A stretch of 64,000 nucleotides of DNA from Rhizobium sp. CIAT894 (GCF_000172795.2 NZ_CP020950.1:62001-126000), one strand, 5' to 3'. Shown: positions 17,099 to 26,350, counted from the first letter of the stretch. Numbers and translations are program-made. The notes: generated by a model not told the origin, from the letters alone.

Positions 17099-18028
17099 AT
17101 GACCATTCTTCTTCTGGCCGACCATGACGGCAATCATCTCTCCGACCAGACCGCCAAGGCGCTGACGGCAGCAAGCCAGATCGGCGGCGACGTGCACATC
17201 CTCGTCGCCGGCAAGGCCGCCAAGGCTGCGGCCGATCAGGCGGCGAAACTCTCCGGTGTGGCCAAGGTGCTGCTCGCCGAAAGCGATGCGCTGGCCAACA
17301 ATCTGGCCGAGTCGCTGGCCGACCTGATCGTCTCGCTGGCCGGCTCCTATGACACGATCGTCTCTGCCGCCACCTCGGTCGGCAAGACGGTGCTGCCGCG
17401 GGTCGCCGCCCTGCTCGACGTCGCCCAGATCTCGGAGATCATCGAAGTCGTCTCATCCGATACCTTCAAGCGGCCGATCTATGCCGGCAACGCCATCCAG
17501 ACGGTGCAGGCAAGCGATGCCAAACGCGTGATCACCGTGCGCACCGCCTCCTTTGCCTCTGCGCCGGCCGGCGGCTCGGCCTCCGTCGAGGCGATCGCGG
17601 CCATCTCCGATGCGGGCCTGTCGCGGTTCGTCTCCGATGCGCTGTCGGCCTCGGAACGGCCGGAACTGACATCGGCGAAGATCATCATCTCGGGCGGCCG
17701 GGCCTTGGGTTCGGCGGAGAAGTTCAAGGAGGTCATCCTGCCGGTTGCCGACAAGCTCGGGGCCGCCGTCGGCGCCAGCCGTGCGGCCGTCGATGCCGGC
17801 TATGCCCCGAACGACTGGCAGGTCGGCCAGACCGGCAAGGTGGTGGCGCCCGATCTCTATATCGCCTGCGGCATCTCCGGCGCCATCCAGCATCTGGCCG
17901 GCATGAAGGATTCGAAAGTGATCGTCGCCATCAACAAGGACGAGGAGGCGCCGATCTTCCAGGTCGCCGACTACGGCCTCGTCGCCGATCTCTTCGACGT
18001 CCTGCCCGAACTCGAAAAGGCGCTTTAA
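17099..18028 (+). CDS. etfA: Electron transfer flavoprotein alpha subunit
   Basis: A 309-residue ETF alpha subunit providing most of the FAD-binding domain. The C-terminal signature [35 protein letters not shown] and the [12 protein letters not shown] block are diagnostic. AGGAG precedes the ATG. It ends the plus-strand glutarate/electron-transfer block. No clear terminator is seen in the next 270 bp before the convergent reductase operon. Confidence 0.95.
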   Translation: MTILLLADHDGNHLSDQTAKALTAASQIGGDVHILVAGKAAKAAADQAAKLSGVAKVLLAESDALANNLAESLADLIVSLAGSYDTIVSAATSVGKTVLPRVAALLDVAQISEIIEVVSSDTFKRPIYAGNAIQTVQASDAKRVITVRTASFASAPAGGSASVEAIAAISDAGLSRFVSDALSASERPELTSAKIIISGGRALGSAEKFKEVILPVADKLGAAVGASRAAVDAGYAPNDWQVGQTGKVVAPDLYIACGISGAIQHLAGMKDSKVIVAINKDEEAPIFQVADYGLVADLFDVLPELEKAL

Positions 18029-18302
18029 CGGGGAGGCCGAACGTGGCGCGCATGGCGGGACGTCCAATCAGGCCTGGTGCCGACCTTCTCCTTAACCAGA
18101 TAGACAATCTAACCCAAGTGTGTCGGCGGTTCACATCCCTTCAAGGCGACGACCCTGGTTCACCCAAATCGCGAGATCGCCCGATCTCTCACCCATAGAA
18201 GACTGTCTGTGGGGCTTCCCGTTTTGCAATCTCACGCTCCCGCCGTGAGCGGGCGCAGGTCGTTGACTGGACAAAGCCCGAGCAAAGATATGAGTCGGTG
18301 TT

Positions 18303-19418
18303 TTATGCCAGATTAAGCGTTATGTAGTCGGTGTAGCCCTCATGGCCAGGGGTGTACAACGTCGCCATGTCCAAGGGGTTGAGAGGCGCCCCTGTCTGCA
18401 TGCGCGCCACCAGATCCGGGTTGGCGATGAAGGGGCGGCCAACAGCAATCAAATCCGCCTGACCTTCCTTAAGTGCACGCTCGGCGCTTTCCTGGTCGAA
18501 GCCACCGGCCAGGATCAATAGGCCCTTGAACGCGCTGCGCAGGTGTAACTTCAGCTCGGCAGGCACTGGAGGGGCACCCAAGGCAGAATGGTCCAGAAGG
18601 TGGACGTAAAGAATGCCGAGCTGCGACAGTTCCTTGACGAGCGCCAGATACTGGGCTTCGACATCGGGGTAGCCGCCCGTGCCGTTCAACACGCCGAACG
18701 GTGACAGGCGAATCCCAACACGGTCTGCGCCAATGGCGGCAACAGTGGCGCGAACCACTTCCAGCGCAAAACGGTTACGGCCATGCAGACCGTCCCCATA
18801 CCCATCGGTACGCCGGTTGACGCTGGCGTTCAGGAACTGCTCAATCAAATAGCCATTGGCCGCGTGCAGCTCGACACCATCGAAACCCGCCTCGATAGCC
18901 AGTTGCGCCGACCGAGCGTACTCCACTACCGCGTGGGCGATGTCCTCCGTGGTCATGGCGCGCGGCGCGCTGTGCGGCTGCATGCCCGACGAGTCGGTGT
19001 GGATCTCGCCGGGGCAAATGTCCGCAGTCGGTCCCAGAACTTCAGCACCCGACGGCAGGTTGTCCGCATGAGCCACGCGACCGGTATGCATCAGCTGCAC
19101 AAAGATCTTGCCGCCCTGTGCGTGGACAGCCTGCGTCACTTGCTTCCAACCCTGCACATGGGCTTGGTTGAAGAGGCCCGGAATGCGTGGATAGCCCAGC
19201 CCATTGGGTGAGGGCGAGGTGCCCTCGGTGACGATCAGGCCGGCTGTGGCCCGTTGGCTGTAGTATTCGGCAATCAGGGCGTTCGGTGTGTTGTGTTCCA
19301 CGGCGCGGTGTCGCGTCATAGGCGCCATCACGATGTGATTGCGCAACTGTAGGGAGGGATTAACGAAGGGTGTAAAGAGCATGTCGGGCTTTCTGTCGAT
19401 GCGGGATTCATACGTCAT
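18303..19418 (-). CDS. Alkene reductase of the old yellow enzyme family (NemA-like)
   Basis: A 371-residue FMN-dependent NAD(P)H reductase that reduces activated C=C bonds, nitro groups or maleimides. The TIM-barrel landmarks are LFTPFVNPSLQLRNHIVMAPMTRHRA, the FVQLMHTGRVAH block, the substrate-binding region FDGVELHAANGYLIEQFLN, and the phosphate site GGFDQESAERALKEGQADLIAVGRPFIANPDL. It is the last gene of a TetR-controlled operon, 1 bp after the SDR stop. An in-frame ATG at 19382 is an alternative start. The base and codon use differ from the glutarate genes, suggesting transfer of the operon as a unit. Confidence 0.9.
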   Translation of the reverse strand: MTYESRIDRKPDMLFTPFVNPSLQLRNHIVMAPMTRHRAVEHNTPNALIAEYYSQRATAGLIVTEGTSPSPNGLGYPRIPGLFNQAHVQGWKQVTQAVHAQGGKIFVQLMHTGRVAHADNLPSGAEVLGPTADICPGEIHTDSSGMQPHSAPRAMTTEDIAHAVVEYARSAQLAIEAGFDGVELHAANGYLIEQFLNASVNRRTDGYGDGLHGRNRFALEVVRATVAAIGADRVGIRLSPFGVLNGTGGYPDVEAQYLALVKELSQLGILYVHLLDHSALGAPPVPAELKLHLRSAFKGLLILAGGFDQESAERALKEGQADLIAVGRPFIANPDLVARMQTGAPLNPLDMATLYTPGHEGYTDYITLNLA

Positions 19419-19419
19419 T

Positions 19420-20124
19420 TCACTGGGCCTGGGGAAGGTAGGCCGGGCGCGGGGCCGTCAAGCCTCGCCGAACCTGTTCGGTGAACGCGTCAGCCAGCAC
19501 CTCGTCGGCGCCGTCAGCCAGACCGTCGAGTGCGCGCTGAACGATCTCTTCGGGGCTGGTCTTCGGAATCTCGAAGCCGCGCGTGAGGTCGGTATCGACG
19601 CCGGCCATGTGCAGGCCCAGAACCTGGGTCTTCTGGCTGGCCAACTCGTGGCGCAAGGCATTGGTCAAAGACCATGCCGCTGACTTGCTCGCCGAATAGG
19701 CAGCCAGCTCCGCGCCGTTAATCCACGAGGCCACCGACAGCACATTGATCAATGCGCCACCGCCGTTGCTATTGAGCACGGGTGCAAAGGCCTTGCTCAC
19801 GTTCAGCACGCCGAAGAAGTTGGTCTCGAAGATGCGTCGGGCCACCTCTTCGCTGTCATCGGCGAGAAAGCCACCCACCTGGGCTATCCCGGCGTTGTTG
19901 ATCACCAGGTTCACGTCGGTGGCCACCCGTGCTGCAGCCGCGATCTCTTCAGGCTTGGTGACATCAAGCCGCAAGGCATGCACGCCCGGCAGCGTCACAG
20001 TGGCAGGGTCCCGTGCGGCGGCGTAGACCTTGCGGGCGCCACGTGCGAGAAGCTCGCGGGCAAATGCGAGGCCGATGCCACGGTTGGCACCGGTGACGAG
20101 GACGACAGAGTTTTCAATGTTCAT
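19420..20124 (-). CDS. Short-chain dehydrogenase/reductase
   Basis: A 234-residue NAD(P)-dependent SDR. The cofactor loop is VTGANRGIGLAFA near residues 10-22. The NNAGIAQVGG motif and the catalytic Ser...YSASKSAAW (Tyr and Lys) block are intact. It lies between the MDR dehydrogenase and the old yellow enzyme in the TetR-controlled operon. The substrate is not evident; carbonyl or quinone reduction in a detoxification setting fits the context. Confidence 0.9.
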   Translation of the reverse strand: MNIENSVVLVTGANRGIGLAFARELLARGARKVYAAARDPATVTLPGVHALRLDVTKPEEIAAAARVATDVNLVINNAGIAQVGGFLADDSEEVARRIFETNFFGVLNVSKAFAPVLNSNGGGALINVLSVASWINGAELAAYSASKSAAWSLTNALRHELASQKTQVLGLHMAGVDTDLTRGFEIPKTSPEEIVQRALDGLADGADEVLADAFTEQVRRGLTAPRPAYLPQAQ

Positions 20125-20202
20125 GGAAGGCTCCAGTTGATTGGTTCAGTTTTCAAGTGAATTCGTCATGTTTCGGAGGGTGCTGCGTCGTTCTGTGGGA
20201 CG

Positions 20203-21204
20203 TCATCGCATCTTGATCACCACCTTGCCTTTGGCCCGGCCGCTTTCGACATAAGCCAGGGCTTCGTTGGTGGATTCGAAGGGGAAGACCTTGTCGACCA
20301 CCGGGCGGATGGCGCCTGCCTCGATGAGCGATGCGATCCGACGAAGCTGGCTTCCGTTGCCCTTCATGAACAGAAAGGTGTAGCTGACCCCGAGGCGACG
20401 TGCTTTGCGGCGAACGCTGAAACTTAGCGCTCTGAAGATCTGTCTCACTGGCCACGACGCTTTGATATTCTTGCCAAACTGCAGGTCCGGTGGCGCGGTG
20501 ATGGACACGACGTGACCGCCAGGCTTGAGCACGCCCATGGACGTCTTCAATGTCTTTTCATCCTGACTGTTCAGCACCACGTCGTAGTCGCGCAGCTGAT
20601 CTTCAAAGGCGTCTTTGCGGTAATCGATCACGACATCCGCGCCCAGGCTTTTCACCAGCGCCTCGTTGCCGGCGCTGGTGGTGGTGGCCACGGTGGCGCC
20701 CAGGTGCTTGGCCAACTGGATCGCAAATGTTCCGACGCCGCCGGAACCCGCCTGGATGAATACCTTCTGCCCCTTCTGAAGCTTTGCTTTCTCGACCAGC
20801 GCCTGCCATGCCGTCAAACCGACCAGGGGGATCGAGGCGGCCTCCTCCATGGTGATGTTCTTAGGCTTGAGCGCCACGGTATCCTCATTGACCGCAACGA
20901 GCTCTGCAAAGGTTCCGATGCGCAGGTCACGGGGCCTCGCGTAAACCTCGTCGCCCACCTTGAATTGACGAGCGCGGGCACCGACACGAACCACCACACC
21001 GGCCACGTCGTGCCCGAGGATGAAGGGGGTGCGGTAAGGCAGGATGAGCTTGAACTCGCCGTTGCGCACTTTGGCGTCGATGAGATTGACGGCTGACGCG
21101 TAGACCTCGATCAACACCTCGTCGGCCATTAGTTCCGGTTCTGGCACGTCAACAGCCCGCAAAGGCTCCCGCTTGCCGTAACGATCCACGATGAAAGCTT
21201 TCAT
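20203..21204 (-). CDS. NADP-dependent MDR oxidoreductase (quinone oxidoreductase-like)
   Basis: A 333-residue zinc-less medium-chain reductase of the quinone oxidoreductase type. The N-terminal GroES-like fold holds LPYRTPFILGHDVAGVVVRVG. The NADP site is KVFIQAGSGGVGTFAIQLAKHLGA, and GADVVIDYRKDAFEDQLRDYDVVLNSQD is also typical. There is no zinc-ligand lobe. It is the first gene of the operon and reads from a promoter overlapped by a TetR-type palindrome. Likely roles are reduction of quinones or reactive unsaturated aldehydes. Confidence 0.9.
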   Translation of the reverse strand: MKAFIVDRYGKREPLRAVDVPEPELMADEVLIEVYASAVNLIDAKVRNGEFKLILPYRTPFILGHDVAGVVVRVGARARQFKVGDEVYARPRDLRIGTFAELVAVNEDTVALKPKNITMEEAASIPLVGLTAWQALVEKAKLQKGQKVFIQAGSGGVGTFAIQLAKHLGATVATTTSAGNEALVKSLGADVVIDYRKDAFEDQLRDYDVVLNSQDEKTLKTSMGVLKPGGHVVSITAPPDLQFGKNIKASWPVRQIFRALSFSVRRKARRLGVSYTFLFMKGNGSQLRRIASLIEAGAIRPVVDKVFPFESTNEALAYVESGRAKGKVVIKMR

Positions 21205-21266
21205 AGATTTTCCTCAGTAGTGCCAGATTCAGGACCACAACCAGTGGCAGTTGACGGGGCTTTTGA

Positions 21267-21295
21267 TATGATGGTCGTCATATGTAATGTCAAAA
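21267..21295 (-). promoter_or_regulatory. Reductase-operon promoter with TetR-type operator
   Basis: An 18-bp near-palindrome, ATATGATGGTCGTCATAT on the plus strand (21267-21284), has seven of nine pairs matched. On the minus strand a TTGACA -35 element lies just upstream, at about 21290-21295, and the operator fills the -35 to -10 interval of the MDR-SDR-OYE operon. The same half-sites (ATGAT/ATCAT) recur at the tetR start codon (21904-21917), which supports one repressor acting at both. Confidence 0.7.
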
Positions 21296-21311
21296 AAAAT
21301 GAGGCGGCCAA

Positions 21312-21905
21312 TCAAGACCCTGAGGAGTCAAGACGCTTCAATGCCGCACTGCACAAAGATTCCGACAGGGCGGCGTCATCGACCGCGCGAGCCAAGATTA
21401 GCGTGCCCACCATGGTAGCGACCGTCACCAAAGCGCGCTCATGGGCGTCTGGCTGCCCCCAGTCCGGTAGCTGGCGCGCGACCTGATCGATCATTTCCTT
21501 GATACCGCGCGTGGTCACCCGGCGCACCTCAGGCGCTTGACGGTGCATCTCGGAACCAAGTGCGGCCACGGGGCATCCCGTCTCAATGCTCATGAGATGC
21601 TCCTTGGAGAGGTAGGCCTGTACCAATGCCTGGAAAGCTCCTTTTGAACACGCTGAGGAGAGGGCAAGGGCGCCAGCAGCGTTTGACTCGGCGCCAGCTT
21701 GCTCTGCCGCCTTGGCCAGCATGGCCTCTCGCGAGTCGAAGTGGGCGTAGAACGCACCATGCGTCAAGCCAGCCTCTTTCATGATGTCTGCCACACCCGT
21801 ACCGTCAAAGCCACTGCGGCGGATGGCGCGTGCCGCAGCCTGTACGATCCGTTTGTGGGAAGCCTCCTTTGCGGCGGCTCGGGAATTGATTGTTGAGTTT
21901 CGCAT
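21312..21905 (-). CDS. TetR-family transcriptional repressor
   Basis: A 197-residue TetR/AcrR-family protein. The N-terminal helix-turn-helix is RIVQAAARAIRRSGFDGTGVADIMKEAGLTHGAFYAHFDSREAML, read here as separate helices over residues 17-60. The C-terminal ligand domain is typical of the group controlling reductase and efflux genes. The frame is open upstream by 89 codons, but the extension has no similarity and the start at 21905 coincides with the operator. It is upstream of and codirectional with the reductase operon. It probably represses that operon and itself until an electrophile binds. Confidence 0.9.
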   Translation of the reverse strand: MRNSTINSRAAAKEASHKRIVQAAARAIRRSGFDGTGVADIMKEAGLTHGAFYAHFDSREAMLAKAAEQAGAESNAAGALALSSACSKGAFQALVQAYLSKEHLMSIETGCPVAALGSEMHRQAPEVRRVTTRGIKEMIDQVARQLPDWGQPDAHERALVTVATMVGTLILARAVDDAALSESLCSAALKRLDSSGS

Positions 21906-21917
21906 GATGATCATCAT
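21904..21917. promoter_or_regulatory. TetR-type operator overlapping the tetR start
   Basis: ATGATGATCATCAT is a perfect 14-bp palindrome that includes the start codon of the TetR gene (minus strand). It shares half-sites with the operator at 21267-21284. Position and symmetry indicate autorepression. Confidence 0.6.
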
Positions 21918-22666
21918 ATAACACGTAAATCGATGACGCAAGTGCGGAGACGTTGATCGTTCAAATTTGCGGGAGAGGTTTCCCTGCGGGCACGAAGCCG
22001 AAAGAAAAAAGGTCAGCGGTATATCGGTGCCTTTGCCAAAGCACCAAAGGTCATGTCGTATTTCATACGGTGTCGCCTGCTTCTTATGCGGGTCACGTGC
22101 CGTCAGCCAACGCATCTTCCACGTGGCCGTATGGACCCCCACTATCTCCCTAAGGTCACCGTCACTCAACAACCTTCAGCCCGAGCGCACGGCGAGATAG
22201 ATACATGGTGCCGCTGTATCGAGGGGGGCATTACGTCGTCGGTTCAAGGACCAGCGCCCAGTTAATCGTAAACTGCGCGAGCAATCCGAAGAAGATCCTG
22301 ACGCGGCGCTGCAGCAGACGGGACCCGCTCTCGGTAAGGTACATTAGCTTCGCTGCTGGGCTCTTTAACTACGGAAAAAGAAATCCACCCGTTGGTCTTG
22401 GCGGGACTCTAATGTTTTCGATCTGGCGGAATTGAACGCGGTTGGTGACATAAGTCGTCGAGAGAGTTCGCCTCTTACCTATTGGCCGTTGGTTCGATAC
22501 CCATCAAGGCGTTCATTCTCGTCTTTGTTTTCGTACAGGCAGGCCAAACAGCGTTAGCTCGTCACAGGCGCATTGAAGGTTTCGGCTCAATGGCCCCAAT
22601 AACGTCTGCGTTTCAGCTATATTGCTAATTCGAGAACACTTGGACAGTGGTAGCTTCCCACCGGCG
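21918..22666. other. Intergenic region without a supported gene
   Basis: About 750 bp between the tetR start and the 3' end of the phosphoglycerate dehydrogenase gene. Short open frames occur on both strands, but none has a ribosome site, family similarity or rhizobial codon use. The region is AT-richer than its surroundings and may be the scar of the insertion that brought in the reductase operon. Confidence 0.5.
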
Positions 22667-23905
22667 TCAGTAAACCAATCGGGCTCGTATCGTTCCAGGA
22701 ATCTGGCGAAGTGAATCCAGTATTTCATTCGCTGTCTCGCTAACGCCTTCGACTTCAACAACCACGTAACCCGTTTCTCCGTGCGTCTGCAGGAACTCGC
22801 CGACGATATTAAATCCACGGGACGAAAAAATTGTATTCAGACTGTTTAGGATGCCTGGGCGATTTTCATGAACATGGATGAAGCGCGTGCCATTCGCTCG
22901 TGGCGGCAGCTGAACCTGGGGAAAATTGACCGCGCCCAGCGTCGAGCCGACGTCGGAATACTCGACAAGCTTCCTGGCCACTTCCCTTCCAATGCGCTCC
23001 TGGGCTTCCTCGGTTGAGCCGCCAATATGCGGGGTGAGAATGACATTATCCAAACCTTGCAGCGGCGTTTCGAACCGCTCTTTATTGGATGCCGGCTCTT
23101 TCGGGAACACGTCCACGGCCGCGCCTGCGAGATGTCCGTCTTTCAAAACCTTCGCAAGCGCTTCAAGATCGACCACAGTCCCGCGGGAATTGTTGATGAA
23201 AAAGGCTCCCCTTTTCATTCTGCGCAGCTCGGCCTCAGTGATCATGTTTTGCGTCGAACTGGTTTCCGGAACATGCATCGTCACAAAATCGGAGATTTCG
23301 AGAAGCTCACCGAGCGAAGCCATGGATTCCGAATTGCCGTGGCGAAGCTTGTCTGAAGGGTCAAAGTAGCGAACGTTCATGCCCATGCTTTCGGCAAGGA
23401 CGCTAAGCTGCGAGCCGATGTTGCCGTAGCCGACGATGCCCAGCGTTTTCCCGCGCATCTCACGACTACCTTCCGCGGATTTGTCCCATCCACCTTCGTG
23501 AGCGGAAACCGAACGGGGGAATATCCGCCTGGTCAGCACGATGACCTCACCGATCACAAGCTCGGCGACCGAGCGGGTATTGGAATAGGGAGCGTTGAAC
23601 ACCGGGATTCCGCGTCGACGTGCCGCATCCAGGTCGACCTGATTTGTCCCCACGGAAAAACAGCCGACGGCCATGAGCTTCTTGGCGGAACTGAGAATTT
23701 CCTCTGTTAGATGCGTGCGTGAACGAATTCCGACAATATGCGCTTCGGCTATATGACTTTTGAGATCCTTGTCATCCAGAGCCTTCGGCAAGTGAGTGAG
23801 ATTGACGTAACCGGATGACGCAAAGTAGTCCACCGCGCTCTGACTGATGCCTTCCAACAAAAGCACGGAAATCCGCTCGCGAGGAAGAGAAAGTTGTCCG
23901 GTCAT
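22667..23905 (-). CDS. serA: D-3-phosphoglycerate dehydrogenase (SerA type, with ACT domain)
   Basis: Oxidises 3-phosphoglycerate to 3-phosphohydroxypyruvate, the first step of serine synthesis. The 412-residue protein matches the E. coli-type short enzyme. It has a substrate domain with VGCFSVGTNQVDLDAARRRGIPVFNAPYSNTRSVAE (landmarks), the NAD loop GIVGYGNIGSQ, catalytic INNSRGT, Glu in FPKEPASN and His in TPHIGGSTEEAQ. A C-terminal ACT domain follows (FIHVHENRPGILNSLN). It stands alone with no other serine genes nearby. It might be a plasmid paralogue. Together with the upstream PEP/hydroxyacid genes it hints at C3 acid metabolism. Confidence 0.92.
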   Translation of the reverse strand: MTGQLSLPRERISVLLLEGISQSAVDYFASSGYVNLTHLPKALDDKDLKSHIAEAHIVGIRSRTHLTEEILSSAKKLMAVGCFSVGTNQVDLDAARRRGIPVFNAPYSNTRSVAELVIGEVIVLTRRIFPRSVSAHEGGWDKSAEGSREMRGKTLGIVGYGNIGSQLSVLAESMGMNVRYFDPSDKLRHGNSESMASLGELLEISDFVTMHVPETSSTQNMITEAELRRMKRGAFFINNSRGTVVDLEALAKVLKDGHLAGAAVDVFPKEPASNKERFETPLQGLDNVILTPHIGGSTEEAQERIGREVARKLVEYSDVGSTLGAVNFPQVQLPPRANGTRFIHVHENRPGILNSLNTIFSSRGFNIVGEFLQTHGETGYVVVEVEGVSETANEILDSLRQIPGTIRARLVY

Positions 23906-24094
23906 TGAACTGCCTTCGAAAGCGGAATTAATTTAGCCAAAGTCGCTCGTCCGCCACAACGACTCGACGCTAGAGTAACATGACTTAGCGATCATCCGAT
24001 GGATAGCGCAAGAACAACGGCCATTCCGTCGGTAGGGCTGAGGCTCTGTGGCGCGACCATCTTCGGCCAGATGGTGAAGGGGGCGCTATAGCGC

Positions 24095-24225
24095 GATGAT
24101 CAGGATGAGATGCTCGAAGGGTTGCGACGTATCGCGACCCGCTACGATAAACCCGAACATCTTTTGGATTCTTTCTCGCATTAGCAGCCGCGAATATCTG
24201 GCTGCCCTATTCCCCCAACAGGCTC
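24095..24225 (+). pseudogene. Remnant of an IS5-family transposase C-terminus
   Basis: Translation reads LEGLRRIATRYDK, the usual tail motif of IS5-type transposases, and after a frame change LALAAANIWLPY, the usual final helix of the same family. A stop and a frameshift separate the two, so it is a decayed 3' end. The rest of 23906-24530 (the gap between serA and the SyrB-like gene) shows no gene. Confidence 0.5.
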
Positions 24226-24530
24226 GTCCATCGAACGCTTCTCGACGGCTGAATCGAGGGCCGGTTTTGATGAGAGGAGTAGCCTGCGACGGTGCTATAT
24301 TGCTTCCTCCGATACTCTGCATTCTTTTTAGGAGACCCCGCCTTTGAGCTGCTTCCGATGGCCTGTGGCTTTCTGACGGTAGCCACCAGGATCCGTACGA
24401 CCGGCAGGAGATCGGGGGCCGATCGCGCTGCCACCATTGCATCTTGAGCGGCAAGGACCGCGTTTCCAGCGCTTGTTGACTCCACCTTTCAGTCGGTCGA
24501 AAAGAGACTTGGCTTTAGAGGAGACGACCG

Positions 24531-24962
24531 ATGGCTGACGAGAACAATACAGGCTCCGTTGAAGGGGCGCCGGAGACAGGCATTTTGGCAAAACCCGAGA
24601 CCCGGAAGCAGCGTGCGCCGCGGCGTCAAAAGGCCGTTGCTGAAACGACTCCAACCGGATCGCAGGCGGAAGCCGTGTCGTCGCCGGCCGCAAGCGTTAT
24701 GCCCGCTGACGGACGAGGCAGGCGAGGAAAGCGTAAGGCCGTTGAGACGAAGGTCGTGGATGGCAGGAGCACGCGCAAGGGTGCTCCAAGGAAAACGACG
24801 GCGAAGCCTCTCGAGCAGGGGGCAGCGACGCCCGCGCCCGCACTCGATGAGCTGGAAGATCTGATTCAGCTCGAAGAAGAGAACAAGCGACTTCGCAAAC
24901 TCCTGGCGGAAAAGCTGAGACAGGAAAATGCAGAGCTGCGCAAACGGCTTGGGCTTAGCTGA
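24531..24962 (+). CDS. SyrB-like regulatory protein
   Basis: A 143-residue protein in two parts. A disordered N-terminal half is rich in Ala, Lys and Arg with AT-hook-like GRGRRGKRKA and RKGAPRKT patches. A C-terminal leucine-rich coiled coil covers about residues 108-143 (LEDLIQLEEENKRLRKLL, then EKLRQENAELRKRLGLS). This is the layout of rhizobial SyrB and SyrB-like proteins; SyrB of Sinorhizobium meliloti lowers expression of the symbiotic regulator SyrM. It is first of three tandem relatives. Whether it regulates transcription here is not known. Confidence 0.75.
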   Translation: MADENNTGSVEGAPETGILAKPETRKQRAPRRQKAVAETTPTGSQAEAVSSPAASVMPADGRGRRGKRKAVETKVVDGRSTRKGAPRKTTAKPLEQGAATPAPALDELEDLIQLEEENKRLRKLLAEKLRQENAELRKRLGLS

Positions 24963-25124
24963 TCGGCTGGCGCAGCGCGGCCCGGTTACAACAACGATCT
25001 GGTGCGGCATTTTCAGCAGGTGATGTCGTCGCCGGGCGCGCTTCATCGTGCCCGGCCGAATGGCGAGTGAGGATATAGTAGTGGCAGCAGGATTGCAGTC
25101 CGGGTTGCCCGAGGTTGAAACACT

Positions 25125-25727
25125 ATGAAAACACCGTGGAGATTCATTGTCGATCTGACGTCGCGGCGCCGGCCGGGGAAAGTGCAGGAGAGCGCGGTCG
25201 GCCATGACAGCGATCCCGACGCTCGCGAACGCGAAACAGACTGGACGCCGGCGCATCCGTCCGTTTCACCGAAAGCATCCGTCAAAGCGGATGACGATGA
25301 GGATACGCCGGTCGATCAGGTGTTGGTGGCCTCGAGTGCGGTCGAAAGCGATCCCGATGTCGCGCGAGCCTTGCCGTCCGTCGATGTCGAAGAGCCTCGA
25401 ACTGCTGCACCTGATGAAGAAGCCCATCATCCGCGCGTCGAAACGGGGTCCGCGCCAAAAAGCAAGGTCCCCGGAACGAATCAAGTCAAGCCGCCAGTCA
25501 AACGTCGCGAACGTGCCAGGAAAGCCGAGGCCAGCGTGGCCGCACAGAGCTCGGTTGCCCCACCTGAAGATCCACGTCCGCAACCATCGCCCTCACGCGA
25601 TCCCTTCTTCGATGACGTGGCAAGCCTTGACGAAGACATCAAAAAGCTGAGAAGCCAGCTGGCGCAAAAGCTCGACCTGCAGAACGCTCAGCTCAGGAAG
25701 ATGCTCGAGCGATTTGGAGTGTCGTGA
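25125..25727 (+). CDS. SyrB-related coiled-coil protein (second of three)
   Basis: A 200-residue basic, mostly disordered protein ending in a short coiled coil with the tail LDLQNAQLRKMLERFGVS, nearly identical to the tail of the next gene and similar to the end of the SyrB-like protein upstream. It opens with MKTPWRFIVDLTSRRRPGK, also shared with the next gene (MKTP, FIV.L.S.RR). The middle is a low-complexity Pro/Ala/Lys linker. No catalytic motif. Probably a DNA- or protein-binding adaptor of the SyrB family; function unknown. Confidence 0.7.
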   Translation: MKTPWRFIVDLTSRRRPGKVQESAVGHDSDPDARERETDWTPAHPSVSPKASVKADDDEDTPVDQVLVASSAVESDPDVARALPSVDVEEPRTAAPDEEAHHPRVETGSAPKSKVPGTNQVKPPVKRRERARKAEASVAAQSSVAPPEDPRPQPSPSRDPFFDDVASLDEDIKKLRSQLAQKLDLQNAQLRKMLERFGVS

Positions 25728-25758
25728 GATTGGCTCGCGATTGGAAGACTGGACACAG

Positions 25759-26325
25759 ATGAAAACGCCACAACGAAATTTCATTGTCGAACTCAAGTCG
25801 AAGCGCCGACGGTCGACAATGCCCCCGGCCTCGATTTGGGGAAAGACCGATCTCAAGGCATTTGCCCGTCAGGCCGAGAGTGATGCGCCGCATCTGTTCG
25901 ACTCCAAAACGGGATTGGAAACGTTGAGCCCGGGCAGAGAGATGCAGCCGGATCAAACGCCGCAAAGTCAAATCGATGACCGCGCCGAAAGCGGCAGCCA
26001 AAACCAAGACAGCGTTTCATTGACCGAATCGGTGCCATCGGTTTCATCGTCAACCGATGGCGGCTCCGTCAGTTCGATCCGGCGACCGAAAAAGCACCGC
26101 GCCGAACGGCGTCAAAAAGCGAGGACACCCGCACGCGAAGATCATCTTGATAGCACGACTAATGCGCACGATGATCGACCCGTCGCCGCTGAAGTCGAGA
26201 CCCCGATCGATGAGTTGGTTGCACTTGACGCGGAAAACCGGCACCTCAAGGCATTGCTCTCGAAACAACTTCATCAACAGAACGCTCAGCTTCGAAAGAT
26301 GCTTGAACGGTTTGGTGTCTCCTGA
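25759..26325 (+). CDS. SyrB-related coiled-coil protein (third of three)
   Basis: A 188-residue paralogue of the preceding protein. The N-terminal MKTPQRNFIVELKSKRRRST and the C-terminal LHQQNAQLRKMLERFGVS are conserved, while the linker between them (residues about 30-150) is not. The start at 25759 is chosen because it restores the shared N-terminus; the frame is open upstream to 25714. It lies 31 bp after its paralogue, so the pair probably arose by tandem duplication and is cotranscribed. Function unknown. Confidence 0.7.
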   Translation: MKTPQRNFIVELKSKRRRSTMPPASIWGKTDLKAFARQAESDAPHLFDSKTGLETLSPGREMQPDQTPQSQIDDRAESGSQNQDSVSLTESVPSVSSSTDGGSVSSIRRPKKHRAERRQKARTPAREDHLDSTTNAHDDRPVAAEVETPIDELVALDAENRHLKALLSKQLHQQNAQLRKMLERFGVS

Positions 26326-26350
26326 AATGCCACGTAGAATGCTGTAATTT

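Noticed and set aside
22480..22520. GGTTCGATACCC resembling a tRNA T-arm
   Set aside because: Arms do not pair and no acceptor, D or anticodon stem fits upstream.
24097..24108. ATCAGGATGAGA matching the IS21 terminal repeat
   Set aside because: A single 12-bp match within a coding remnant of another IS type; no second repeat or IS21 gene nearby.
24489..25256. 255-codon minus-strand frame across the SyrB-like gene
   Set aside because: Overlaps a gene with a clear coiled-coil family signature and shows no similarity itself.
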